Source of the DNA: Burkholderiales bacterium
GTDB lineage: Bacteria > Pseudomonadota > Gammaproteobacteria > Burkholderiales > Burkholderiaceae_C
Length of the DNA: 64,000 nucleotides
Direction of reading: 5' to 3'
Assembly: GCA_021414305.1 (NCBI GenBank)
Contig: JAIOOS010000019.1
Location: 52,840 to 116,839 of the forward strand
Position 1 is the first letter of the stretch. Every line of letters begins with the position of its first letter. The notes beneath the pieces are model-generated. The model did no database searches and was not told the DNA's origin. It saw only the letters and a list, made by a program, of their open reading frames with translations. The position numbers and the translations under genes were made by a program. This document shows positions 42,401-49,963 of the stretch, one piece after another.

Positions 42401-42648
42401 GCATCGGCCGGGCCCGGCAGGCGCTGCCGCGAGAAGGGATGGGCGTGATGACAGCCGCCTGCCGGCTCTGGCTGGCGCGTGCGCTTCAGGCGCTGGACCG
42501 ACCGGAGCAGGCCGCGCAGGAAGCCAGGCTCGGCGCGGCCTGGCTCGTCGAGCGCTCGGTCGATTCGGTGCCGGCCGAGTTCCGCGAGAGCTTCCTGCAC
42601 CGCAACCCGGTGCACCGCGAGCTGCTCGCCTGGCCGCGCCAGGTCTAG
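39403..42648 (+). CDS. BTAD/AAA-ATPase multidomain transcriptional regulator (SARP-like)
   Basis: A 1081-residue protein. Residues 1-80 resemble a winged-helix DNA-binding part (LLAWLALEGPTPRARLAELL), about 100-225 is a bacterial transcriptional activation domain (BTAD; AAHRHLMRLHYLRGDRAAAL), about 240-500 an AAA/STAND ATPase with Walker A GQAGAGKS at 256-263 and Walker B LGLVLDDLQFAD, and the rest is helical and TPR-like. Such proteins switch on target operons after a signal is sensed by the repeat region. It starts 97 bases after the lipoprotein gene on the same strand. The neighbouring lipoprotein is a possible target. Confidence 0.88.
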   Translation: MRLHLVDLASATLADGSSSPLAPRDAALLAWLALEGPTPRARLAELLWPESEPEARRNTLRQRLFHLKKACGELVCGGNALRLADGVGHDLVDSDGVLGELRFPDAPALDEWVRAQRGRRTGAARTALEAELRSLENAGELAAALPVAEALLQLEPLSEAAHRHLMRLHYLRGDRAAALLAFDRCERVLKDEIGTRPSTETLALLQTIEQARPHTWIAGQPLPASALRPPLLIGRDAELAELARAWAAQRLFVVTGQAGAGKSRLLDAFAEAREGVLILRARPGDDKVPLATLVRLVHRLGERWPGLGAAPAFARFMSRTAGPGEGQPPTAQSVAPIVLELLRAARGQGLLGLVLDDLQFADDASADAWRELLAAPALAELCIGFASRPEGDTATARIEALCARSDTVRLVLQPLGAEAVRPFLESLGLPGVDGEAVAAALVRRIGGNPLHLLETIRHALEKHGHLRADRLEAPARVTELLEKRLLALPAEGLLVVRIAAVAGNDFEPELAAAVSRRDVLELADSWHALERQGLLDARGFMHDLIGEAAHRLLPQPIARVLHARVATYLERRGASPARLAYHLLCAGDDTGAVPHLASAARHAWHLGRSGETREGYFKAAAIELARGRADVAFDLLFECAEAMTELGPLQALDDAIERLAPLAHTPSQRTRLAFFRIVRRHEGGNHDQVVQLLDGVLPLAAASGDHAIEAECHFGKGVHAAYDDRLHEAIAEFMSAASLNRSVGRETRANDIDRSTDMLLLWSGQARLSLSRQAEGPESPATGSSAASVINSARRAQGHAFLGEFDAAALAARRALEGLLATDMTALNLAGTMHMIVDAQRRCCHWDEALHVIEQTCERIAALGDPSHRADEALAEIYLDLGRPDLAHRHIDAFAGEMHRSASLVRRSMVLRWGYRLATGAGIDAAAVVTDAVASENLLLGCEVLLTAGRATRPEPTAAQCAALIARCEPEGLRERVAPLHALAAWLQAHEGEGDGAEASIGRARQALPREGMGVMTAACRLWLARALQALDRPEQAAQEARLGAAWLVERSVDSVPAEFRESFLHRNPVHRELLAWPRQV

Positions 42649-42655
42649 GCCGAGC

Positions 42656-43600
42656 TCAGGACGCGGCCTTCTCTGCCGCCGCCGCGCGCTTGGCGAGCAG
42701 CGCGTTCGCCGATCGCGAAACCGGCTTCCTGCCCAGCACGCTGGAGATAAAAGCGGCGGCGTCGACCAGACCCTCGAGCGACACGCCGGTCTCTATGCCC
42801 AGCCCCTGGAGCATGAACAGCACGTCCTCGGTGGCGACGTTGCCGGTCGCGCCCTTGGCGTAGGGGCAGCCGCCCAGGCCGGCGATGCTGGCGTCGAAGG
42901 TGGCGATGCCGACCTCGAGCGCGGCGTAGACGTTGCCCACGCCCTGCGCGTAGGTGTCGTGGAAATGGCCGCTCACGTGCTCGATCGGGAAGTGGCGCAG
43001 CGCCCGCTCCATCGCCGCCTGCACCTTCTTCGGCGTGCCGACGCCGATGGTGTCGGCGATGCCGCAGTGGTCGACCCCGATCTCCTTCATCAGCCTGACG
43101 ACGTGCTCGACCTCGTCGGCCGTGACCTCGCCCTGGTAGGGGCAGCCGAGGGCGACGGAGACCGCGGCGCGGACCTTGATGCCCTGGGCCTTCGCCGCCT
43201 CGACCACCGGCCGGAAGCGCTCGACGCTTTCAGCGATCGAGCAGTTGATGTTGCGCCGGCTGAAGGCCTCGCTCGCCGCGGCGAAGACGACGACCTCGTC
43301 CGGCCACTGCGCGCGCGGCGCCGAGAGCGCGGCATCCAGCCCCTTCATGTTCGGCACCAGCACCGAGTAGCGAACCCCGGGCTGGCGAACGATGCCGGCC
43401 ATCACCGCGGCGTTGTCGCCCATTTGCGGCACCCACTTCGGGCTGACGAAGCTGGTGACCTCGATCTCCTTCAGGCCGGCGGCCTGGAGCCGGTGCACCA
43501 GCTCGACCTTGACGCCTGCGTCGACCGTCTGCTTCTCGTTCTGCAGGCCGTCGCGCGGACCGACGTCGACCAGGGTGACCTTGCTCGGCAGTGTGCTCAT
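42656..43600 (-). CDS. mvaB: Hydroxymethylglutaryl-CoA lyase
   Basis: A TIM-barrel lyase of 314 residues that splits HMG-CoA to acetoacetate and acetyl-CoA, the last step of leucine degradation. VDVGPRDGLQNE near residue 12 is the family start, HFHDTYAQGVGN holds metal ligands and the catalytic signature GLGGCPYAKGATGNVATEDV near residue 235 carries the active cysteine. ATG 43600 has GAGGTG upstream and overlaps the DUF4126 stop by four bases. It is the last gene of a fifteen-gene same-strand run; the converging BTAD gene ends seven bases away. Confidence 0.96.
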   Translation of the reverse strand: MSTLPSKVTLVDVGPRDGLQNEKQTVDAGVKVELVHRLQAAGLKEIEVTSFVSPKWVPQMGDNAAVMAGIVRQPGVRYSVLVPNMKGLDAALSAPRAQWPDEVVVFAAASEAFSRRNINCSIAESVERFRPVVEAAKAQGIKVRAAVSVALGCPYQGEVTADEVEHVVRLMKEIGVDHCGIADTIGVGTPKKVQAAMERALRHFPIEHVSGHFHDTYAQGVGNVYAALEVGIATFDASIAGLGGCPYAKGATGNVATEDVLFMLQGLGIETGVSLEGLVDAAAFISSVLGRKPVSRSANALLAKRAAAAEKAAS

Positions 43601-44232
43601 CGCGACACCTCGCTGTGCGCTGCGGGAGGCATCGGCCGACGATAGCGCAAGCTCACCGCGCTCGCGGCGCGGCGCAGGAATCGCCCCAGGATCCAGACCA
43701 GCGCCACCGTCGCGACCAGGGCGGTGCCGAGGGTGACGAAGAGCAGCACCGGATGCGCCCACGAGAGCCAGAGCACGAAGGGCACGAGGCCGTCGCCGAG
43801 CAGCGACAGGGCGACGTTGGAGAACGGCTCGGGCGAGGTGTTGGCCGCCGCGCGGGTGGTCGCCTTGGCCAGGTGGCTGGTGGCGGCAAGACCGCCGCCG
43901 AGCAGTGCCGCGGCGGTGGTCCAGGTGAGCTGGTCGACGCCGAACACCGCCGCGGCGAGCGCGGCACCGGCGGGAATGCGGATGACCGTGTGCAACGCGT
44001 CCCAGACCGAGTCGAGGCCGGGAATCTTGTCGACGAGGAACTCGACCAGCAGCATCGTCCCGCTGGCGCCGAGCAGCCACGGGCTTTGCAGGATGCGCAG
44101 GCCGCCGGGCAGGTCGACCCAGCCGAGCGCGCCCGCGGCCCCGGTAAGAAACACCACCGAGTAGAGGCGCAGGCCGCTGGCCCAGCCGAGCGCGGCGGCG
44201 ATGGCGACGAGCTGGGTGAGATCGAGGTTCAC
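43597..44232 (-). CDS. DUF4126 family membrane protein
   Basis: A 211-residue membrane protein with five to six hydrophobic helices and the DUF4126 features ALGWASGLRLYSVVFLTG near the N-terminus and EFLVDKIPGLDSVWDALHTVIRIPAGA in the middle in part. GTG 44232 overlaps the enoyl-CoA hydratase stop (GTGA). Its function is unknown. It is wedged between two acyl-CoA breakdown genes by four-base overlaps, so it is co-translated with them; transport of a small acid or a lipid-related task is only a guess. Confidence 0.85.
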   Translation of the reverse strand: MNLDLTQLVAIAAALGWASGLRLYSVVFLTGAAGALGWVDLPGGLRILQSPWLLGASGTMLLVEFLVDKIPGLDSVWDALHTVIRIPAGAALAAAVFGVDQLTWTTAAALLGGGLAATSHLAKATTRAAANTSPEPFSNVALSLLGDGLVPFVLWLSWAHPVLLFVTLGTALVATVALVWILGRFLRRAASAVSLRYRRPMPPAAHSEVSR

Positions 44233-45017
44233 GGCAGCAGCCACGACGGCTTGCGTTTCTCGAGGAAGCTGGAGACGCCCTCCTTGCCTTCGGCGCTGGC
44301 GCGGATGTCGGCGATGCGGCGCGCCGTCTCGGCGCGCAGCTCGGGCGTGATCTCGCGGCCGGCAACGTCCTGCACCAGCTTCTTGCAGGCGCGGGTGGCC
44401 ATCGGCCCGTTCGCGACCAGCGCCGCGACCAGCTCCTCGACCTTGGCATCGAGCGCCTCGGCGGCGCAGACCTCGTGCGCGAAGCCCATCGCCCTGGCCT
44501 CCGCGGCGCCGAAGCGCTCGGCGGTGATGAAGTAGCGCCGCGCCGCCTGCTCGCCCATGGCGCGAACGACGTACGGGCTGATCGTTGCCGGCAGCAGGCC
44601 GAGCCGGGCCTCGCTGAGCGAGAAGGTCACGCCCTCGGCGACGACCCGGATGTCGCAGACCGAGGCGATGCCCAGCCCGCCGGCGTAGCAGTCGCCATGG
44701 ATGCGCGCGACCACCGGCACCGGGCAGCTGTACAAGGTCCACAGCATCTCGGCGAGCGCTTCGGCGTCGGCCCGGTTCTGCTCCCAGGTGTAGCCGCCGA
44801 CCTCGCGCATGAACGCCAGGTCGGCCCCGGCGCAGAACGCCTTGCCGCTGCCGCCGAGGACGATCGCCCGCACGCCACCGTCGGCGGCGAACGCCGAGAA
44901 CGTGGCCGCGAGCTCGCGGATCAGGGCGCCGTTGAGGGCGTTGCGGACATCCGGCCGGTCGAGCCAGACGCGGCCGACCGGCCCGGAGCGTTCGATGCGC
45001 AGCACGTTCGACGACAT
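44229..45017 (-). CDS. Enoyl-CoA hydratase family protein, methylglutaconyl-CoA hydratase-like (LiuC)
   Basis: A crotonase-fold protein of 262 residues. The oxyanion-hole segments are GGSGKAFCAGADLAFM near residue 59 and IHGDCYAGGLGIASVCDIRV near 104 in part, with a catalytic-region glutamate in SEARLGLLPATISPYV. Next to HMG-CoA lyase, the likely reaction is 3-methylglutaconyl-CoA hydration to HMG-CoA, the preceding step of leucine breakdown; a general enoyl-CoA hydratase is the alternative. The gene overlaps the DUF4126 gene by four bases and follows the hydrolase gene by 46. Confidence 0.88.
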   Translation of the reverse strand: MSSNVLRIERSGPVGRVWLDRPDVRNALNGALIRELAATFSAFAADGGVRAIVLGGSGKAFCAGADLAFMREVGGYTWEQNRADAEALAEMLWTLYSCPVPVVARIHGDCYAGGLGIASVCDIRVVAEGVTFSLSEARLGLLPATISPYVVRAMGEQAARRYFITAERFGAAEARAMGFAHEVCAAEALDAKVEELVAALVANGPMATRACKKLVQDVAGREITPELRAETARRIADIRASAEGKEGVSSFLEKRKPSWLLP

Positions 45018-45063
45018 ACGATTCCTCGGGCCAGGGGAGAGAGCTTAGCGGCCCTGCCGGGGC

Positions 45064-45972
45064 CTAGGGCTTGACGGGGACGAACGGCAGCCCGAGCTCG
45101 GTGAAGAAGGCGCCCACCTCGGGCAGCCAGATCGGCGCGCCCCGGGTCGCCGAGAAGAGCCCGTGCGAGTCGGTGCCGAAGCTGCCGAACGCCACCAGCC
45201 GCGCCCGGCCGCCGGCGGCGACGTACTGGGAATGCATGCGCCGCCAGGTCTCGGGCGTGAAGTACGAGTCGTTGTCGCCGTAGAACCAGAGGCTGGGCAC
45301 CGTGGTCGAGCGGGCGTAGCTCGCGACCGCGTCGGCCAGGCTCAGCTCCCAGCCGTTGCAGCCCTCCTGGCGCAGCCCGCCGGCGAAATTGACCAGGCCG
45401 ACGACGTTCGGCAGGGCGAGCGCGCCGACGGCCAGCGTGGTGAAGCCGCCATGCGACTGGCCGAAGACGACCACCCGCTTCGCGTCGATGTCGGTACGCG
45501 CTGCGTAGTGGGCGAGGACCGCGGCCACGTCCTCGGCCTGCGCCCGGCCGTTGCTCTCGACGTTGCAGCCGCCGCCGATGTAGGAGCCACTGGACTTGGA
45601 GAAGCCCTGGCGCATCGGCACCACCACCGCGTAGCCGCGCCGCACCAGCTCGCGGGCCGCGACCAGGTAGCGGCCGCGCGCCTGGAAGCGCGGGTTGCCC
45701 GACTCCTTGCCGTGGTTGACGATGACCAGCGGGAACGGCCCGTCGCCGGCCGGCCGGAACAGCGTGGTCTCGAGCTCGGCGCCGAACACGCCGGGCTTGC
45801 GAACCAGGACGATTTCCTCGCGCAGGTCGGCGGCCAGCGCTGGGGCCGAGGCGGGCGGGGCTTGCGCCATCGTCGCCGCCGGCGCCAGTGCGAGCGCCAG
45901 GCCGGCGACCACTATCGCCCGCCGCGACGCCCGGCCGATCCCGAGGGCCTCAGTAGCGCTTGGCCACTTCAT
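45064..45972 (-). CDS. Secreted alpha/beta hydrolase (dienelactone-hydrolase-like)
   Basis: A 302-residue protein with a cleavable signal peptide (RAIVVAGLALALAPAATMAQA). The alpha/beta hydrolase core has an oxyanion-type VIVNHGKESG, the nucleophile elbow GQSHGGF with Ser at about 170, a late acid residue in FYGDNDSYF and a histidine in GTDSHGLF. It likely acts in the periplasm on an ester or peptide. The ATG at 45972 lies inside the end of the acyl-CoA dehydrogenase gene (23-base overlap). Its role in an otherwise cytoplasmic acyl-CoA unit is unclear. Confidence 0.85.
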   Translation of the reverse strand: MKWPSATEALGIGRASRRAIVVAGLALALAPAATMAQAPPASAPALAADLREEIVLVRKPGVFGAELETTLFRPAGDGPFPLVIVNHGKESGNPRFQARGRYLVAARELVRRGYAVVVPMRQGFSKSSGSYIGGGCNVESNGRAQAEDVAAVLAHYAARTDIDAKRVVVFGQSHGGFTTLAVGALALPNVVGLVNFAGGLRQEGCNGWELSLADAVASYARSTTVPSLWFYGDNDSYFTPETWRRMHSQYVAAGGRARLVAFGSFGTDSHGLFSATRGAPIWLPEVGAFFTELGLPFVPVKP

Positions 45973-47089
45973 CGAGCATCACCTCGGTGGCGCCGCCGCC
46001 GATCGCCAGCACCCGGGCGTCGCGCCAGAGCCGCTCGATCGCGGTGCCGCGCATGTAGCCCATGCCGCCGTGGAACTGCTGGCAGCCCGAGACGACCTCG
46101 TTGACGAGCTCGCCGGTCAGCGCCTTCAGCATCGAGACCTCCTGCACCACGTCCTGCCCCTGGGCGACCCGCCAGGCGCAGTGGTACATGAAGGAACGGG
46201 CGGCGCGGACCTTGGCGTCGAGCATCGCCAGGCGCTGGCGCACCACCTGCTTGTCGAACAGGGTGGCGCCGAAGGCCTTGCGCTCGCGCACCTGGTCGAG
46301 CGTCAGGCGGAGCGCCTGCATGCAGTGGCCGACCGCCATCGCGCCGAGGGCGATGCGCTCGGTCTGGAAGTTCGTCATCACCGAGTAGAAGCCGCGGTCC
46401 TGCTCGCCGAGCAGGTTGCCGGCGGGGATGCGGCAGTCCTCGAACACCAGCTCGGCGGTGTCGGAGGAGAGCCAGCCCGCCTTGTCGAGCGCGCGGCCGA
46501 CGCGAAAGCCGGGCGTCCCCTTCTCCACGATGAACATCGACATCGCGTGCCGGCCCTCGCCGGTCCTGGCGGCGACGAAATAGAGATCGGCGAGCACCCC
46601 GTTGGTGATGAAGAGCTTGGTGCCGTTCAGGACCCACTCGCTGCCGTCGGCCGAGCGCTTGGCCGTGGTGCGAATGCCGGCGACATCCGACCCGGCGCCG
46701 GGCTCGGTGATCGCCACCGCGGTGATCGTCGTCCCGGCCGTCACCCCCGGCATGTACTTCGCCTTCTGCGCCGCGGTGCCGGCATGGTGCAGGTGCGGGC
46801 TGGCCATGTCGGTGTGGACGAGCACGGTGATGATGAAGCCGCCGAAGGTCGATTGCGACAGCGCCTCGGCGAACACCAGGTTGGTGAGCGCGTCGCCGTC
46901 GCCACCGCCGTACTGGCCCTCGTACATCAGGCCGAGCAGGCCGGCCGCGCCGAGCTTTCGCAGCACCTCGCGCGGCGTGTGCCCCGCCTCCTCCCAGGCC
47001 AGCGCGTGCGGCTCGACCTCGCGGCTGATGAAGCGGGCGATCTGATCGCGCAGCAGCTCGTGCTCGGGCGTGAGGTAGATGTTCTCCAT
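45950..47089 (-). CDS. Acyl-CoA dehydrogenase
   Basis: A 379-residue flavoprotein that introduces the alpha-beta double bond in an acyl-CoA and hands electrons to ETF. Flavin-binding AITEPGAGSDVAGI and LFITNG are visible, and QQFHGGMGYMRGTAIERLWRDAR precedes IGGGATEVML, where the glutamate in TEVM fits the catalytic base. It is different in detail from the second acyl-CoA dehydrogenase at 48348-49478. The start codon follows the DinB stop directly with no gap. The substrate (isovaleryl-, citronellyl- or another acyl-CoA) cannot be told from sequence. Confidence 0.9.
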   Translation of the reverse strand: MENIYLTPEHELLRDQIARFISREVEPHALAWEEAGHTPREVLRKLGAAGLLGLMYEGQYGGGDGDALTNLVFAEALSQSTFGGFIITVLVHTDMASPHLHHAGTAAQKAKYMPGVTAGTTITAVAITEPGAGSDVAGIRTTAKRSADGSEWVLNGTKLFITNGVLADLYFVAARTGEGRHAMSMFIVEKGTPGFRVGRALDKAGWLSSDTAELVFEDCRIPAGNLLGEQDRGFYSVMTNFQTERIALGAMAVGHCMQALRLTLDQVRERKAFGATLFDKQVVRQRLAMLDAKVRAARSFMYHCAWRVAQGQDVVQEVSMLKALTGELVNEVVSGCQQFHGGMGYMRGTAIERLWRDARVLAIGGGATEVMLDEVAKRY

Positions 47090-47659
47090 TCAGCCGTGCG
47101 CGCCGGGGAACAGCGACGCCTCGGTCCAGCCGAGCGCGGCGACGTCGGCATGGCGCAGGTGCGCCTCGCTCGGCATCAGGAACTCGTCGAGCTGCGGTGG
47201 CTTCACCGCGGTGCCGGCGAGCATGGCGTGCGCCTGGCCGCGGTGATGCACCTGGTGGTTGAGCAGATGGGCGATGACGTTGCCGCAGAGATCGTGCTGG
47301 ATCCGGCCGCCGCCCCGGACCATCGCGACGACGTCGTCGAGCGCGGCGACCTCGAGGCCGCCGACGTGGACGATGAAGCGCTCGTCGGCTGCGGCCTGTG
47401 CGCGAGCGAGGTCGGCCACGGTCTCGCACACCGGCGCCTCGTCCCACTGCCGCTCCATGTCGGCCTCGCCGTTCAGTGCCGCGAGGTAGTACAGGTCGAC
47501 GGCCAGGATGTGGTTCAGCGTCTCGGCAAGGCTCGGGAAGAAGCTGGTCCGGGTGGCCAGGAATTCCTCGCGGGAAAGCGTGCGCATCGCATGGTGCAGG
47601 CGATGGTTCGCCAGCCGGTTGGCGTGCACCTGGGTGATCAGGAAACCGAGAAGCTGCAT
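47090..47659 (-). CDS. DinB family protein
   Basis: A 189-residue four-helix-bundle protein of the DinB/YfiT type with metal-binding histidines, TLNHILAVDLYYL near residue 48 and HLLNHQVHHRGQAH near 140. These proteins are often damage-inducible or thiol-dependent transferases. ATG 47659 overlaps the stop of the isomerase gene by one base (TGATG) and the gene ends one base before the acyl-CoA dehydrogenase ATG. The pairing with a DsbA-like isomerase hints at thiol (glutathione) chemistry; that is inference. Confidence 0.88.
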   Translation of the reverse strand: MQLLGFLITQVHANRLANHRLHHAMRTLSREEFLATRTSFFPSLAETLNHILAVDLYYLAALNGEADMERQWDEAPVCETVADLARAQAAADERFIVHVGGLEVAALDDVVAMVRGGGRIQHDLCGNVIAHLLNHQVHHRGQAHAMLAGTAVKPPQLDEFLMPSEAHLRHADVAALGWTEASLFPGAHG

Positions 47660-48294
47660 CAGAGGTCGGTGTGCGCGGTCGCCTGGAACGAGCCGCCTTC
47701 GAGCCAGCGCTCGATCTGCGCACGCCGGTCGTTGCCCCAGAACGGCTCGCCCTCGACGACGAAGAACGGCGCGCCGAACACGCCGTGCGCGACCGCCTCG
47801 TCGCAGACCTGGCGCAGACGCGCCTTCGCCTCGGGCGAGGTCCACACCGCCTCGGCCTCGCCGGCGTCGATGCCGAATTCGGCGGCCAGCGCCTTCAGCG
47901 ACGCCGCGTCCGAGAGGTTGACGTTGCGTGTGAAGTAGGCGCGCAGGCAGTGCCGCGCCCAGGGCGCCGCGGCGGCCGGCCGCGTGTCGGCCAGCCACCA
48001 GAAGAGACGCGCCGCGTTCTGCGTGGCGATCGGAAACGGATCGGGCAGCGTGTAGGGAACGCCGGCGAAGCGCGCCGAGCGCTCGAAGTCGTGCAGCGTG
48101 TACTCGCGCTTGATCGGGTAGCTGACCGGGCTGCGCAGCTCGGCGGCCTGGAAGGTGACGCCGAGCAGGATCGCCTTCCAGCGCACCGTGCGGCCGTGGC
48201 GCGCGGCGAGCGCCTCGATCCACTCGGAGGCGAAGTACGAGTACGGCGACGAGAAGTCGAAGTAGAAGTCGACGGCGGTGAGCGGCCCGGGCAT
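47659..48294 (-). CDS. 2-hydroxychromene-2-carboxylate isomerase (DsbA/GST-kappa family)
   Basis: A 211-residue thioredoxin-fold protein of the HCCA isomerase family, known to act with glutathione in aromatic breakdown. The start VDFYFDFSSPYSYFASEWIE carries the serine that replaces the DsbA cysteine, and GVFGAPFFVVEGEPFWGNDR is the typical cis-proline region. The gene follows the acyl-CoA dehydrogenase gene by 53 bases, the largest internal gap of the fifteen-gene run. No naphthalene or other aromatic dioxygenase genes are nearby, so its substrate here is uncertain. Confidence 0.88.
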   Translation of the reverse strand: MPGPLTAVDFYFDFSSPYSYFASEWIEALAARHGRTVRWKAILLGVTFQAAELRSPVSYPIKREYTLHDFERSARFAGVPYTLPDPFPIATQNAARLFWWLADTRPAAAAPWARHCLRAYFTRNVNLSDAASLKALAAEFGIDAGEAEAVWTSPEAKARLRQVCDEAVAHGVFGAPFFVVEGEPFWGNDRRAQIERWLEGGSFQATAHTDL

Positions 48295-48347
48295 GGCGTG
48301 AGGCTAGCGCGCCGCTTCGGCCGATGCAACGCGGGCGACCATGGGGC

Positions 48348-49478
48348 TCAGGCGAGGGCCCGCGCGATGAGCATCTTCTGCACATCGGAGGTTCCTTCGT
48401 AGATCTGGCAGACCCGCACGTCGCGGTAGATGCGCTCGACCGGGAAGTCGGCGACGTAGCCATAGCCGCCATGGATCTGGATCGCCTCGCTGCAGACGCG
48501 CTCGGCCATCTCGCTGGCGAAGAGCTTGCCCATCGCCGCTTCCTTCAGGCACGGCCGGCCGGCGTCCTTCAGGCTGGCGGCATGGTGGACCATCTGCCGC
48601 GCGACCTCGATCTTCGTCGCCATCTCGGCGAGCCGGAACTGAAGCGCCTGGTGCTCGAAGATCGGCTTGCCGAAGGCGACGCGTTCCTTCGAATAGGCGA
48701 GCGCCGCCTCGAACGCGGCGCGCGCCATGCCGATCGCCTGCGCGCCGATGCCGATGCGCCCGCCCTCCAGGCCGGAGAGCGCGATCTTCAGGCCCTGGCC
48801 TTCTTCGCCGAGCAGGTTCGCGGCCGGCACGCGGCAGTTCTCGAACAGGATCTGCGCCGTGTCGCTGGCGTGCTGGCCGAGCTTGTCTTCGAGGCGGGCG
48901 ACGATGTAGCCGGGGGTCGAGGTCGGCACGAGGAACGCGCTGATGCCTTTCTTGCCGGCGGCCTTGTCGGTCACCGCCATGACGATCGCCAGGTCGCCGT
49001 TCTTGCCGCTGGTGATGAACTGCTTGACGCCGTTCAGCACGTACTCGCCGCCGTCGCGGGTGGCGCTGGTCTTCAGGCCGCCGGCCTCGGAGCCGACGTG
49101 CGGCTCGGTCAGGCAGAACGCGCCGAGCATCTCGCCGCGCGCCAGCGGCTTCAGCCACTTCTCCTTCTGCGCGTCGCTGGCCCAGGCCATCAGGATCGAG
49201 CAGACCGGGCAGTTGTTGACGCTGACGATGGTCGAAGTGGCGCCGTCGCCGGCGGCGATCTCCTCGAGGATGACGGCGAGCGCGAGATAGTCGAGCCCGG
49301 CGCCGTCGTACTCCGTGGGCACGGCGACGCCGTAGCAACCGAGAGCGGCGAGGCCCTGCAGCTCGGTCTTCGGGAAATGCGCCTCGCGGTCCCAGCGCGC
49401 GGCGTGCGGCGCGATCTCGGCCTGCACGAAGCCGCGGACCGCGTCCTGGACGGCGCGATGATCGTCGCTCAGGATCAT
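48348..49478 (-). CDS. Short-chain acyl-CoA dehydrogenase family protein
   Basis: A 376-residue acyl-CoA dehydrogenase of the SCAD type. AFCLTEPHVGSEAGGL and FITSGKNGDL bind flavin, and the C-terminal QIYEGTSDVQKMLIARAL carries the glutamate that acts as catalytic base. Probable substrates are short or branched acyl-CoAs. The ATG at 49478 overlaps the MaoC gene by four bases. It is the second such enzyme in the run, suggesting two acyl chains or two steps. Confidence 0.93.
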   Translation of the reverse strand: MILSDDHRAVQDAVRGFVQAEIAPHAARWDREAHFPKTELQGLAALGCYGVAVPTEYDGAGLDYLALAVILEEIAAGDGATSTIVSVNNCPVCSILMAWASDAQKEKWLKPLARGEMLGAFCLTEPHVGSEAGGLKTSATRDGGEYVLNGVKQFITSGKNGDLAIVMAVTDKAAGKKGISAFLVPTSTPGYIVARLEDKLGQHASDTAQILFENCRVPAANLLGEEGQGLKIALSGLEGGRIGIGAQAIGMARAAFEAALAYSKERVAFGKPIFEHQALQFRLAEMATKIEVARQMVHHAASLKDAGRPCLKEAAMGKLFASEMAERVCSEAIQIHGGYGYVADFPVERIYRDVRVCQIYEGTSDVQKMLIARALA

Positions 49479-49963
49479 GGCGCGGGCCAGCCCGGCTTCG
49501 GTAGCCGCAACAGCAGCGTGCCGGTGCCGCTGAGAAGAAGCGTCTCGCCGCTGCGGACATCCCCTTCGAGACGCGTGATCCAGCCGTTCAGGCTCTCCTT
49601 GCGCTCGATGCCGGTCACCGTCCAGCGCAGGGCGATGTCCTCGTTGGCGTAGACAGGCGCGCGAAAGCGGATGTCGAAGCCCATGCCGACGCCGGACCTC
49701 GGCCGGCCGTTGGCGCCGGGCCGGGCGAAATGGGTCGCCGTCATCGCCATGAAGATGCTGGCGAGCTGGGTGCCCGAGGCGATCAATCCCTTGTAGCCGG
49801 CGGCGAGCGCGGCCGCGAGGTCGTGGTGCAGCGGGTTGTGGTCGTGCACCAGGGTCGCGAAGGCCGGGATCTCGGCATCGTCGAGGCGAACGGCGAGCGT
49901 GAAAGTCTCGCCGAGCGTGGCCGGCAGGTCCACCTGCGCGGCGGCGGAAGCGGCGGTGCTCAT
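49475..49963 (-). CDS. MaoC-like dehydratase (hot-dog fold)
   Basis: A 162-residue hot-dog protein. The (R)-specific hydratase motif is seen as FATLVHDHNPLHHDLAAALAAGYKGLIASG in part near residue 35, with the catalytic Asp/His pair in HDHNPLH. It would hydrate an enoyl-CoA or act as a thioester-binding partner. Both its ends overlap neighbours by four bases (LysE gene upstream, acyl-CoA dehydrogenase downstream), so it is co-translated. Confidence 0.88.
   Translation of the reverse strand: MSTAASAAAQVDLPATLGETFTLAVRLDDAEIPAFATLVHDHNPLHHDLAAALAAGYKGLIASGTQLASIFMAMTATHFARPGANGRPRSGVGMGFDIRFRAPVYANEDIALRWTVTGIERKESLNGWITRLEGDVRSGETLLLSGTGTLLLRLPKPGWPAP

Noticed and set aside
39268..42615. A 1115-codon frame antisense to the BTAD regulator
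   Set aside because: The plus strand carries BTAD and AAA motifs; the antisense frame has no recognisable domain and no ribosome site.
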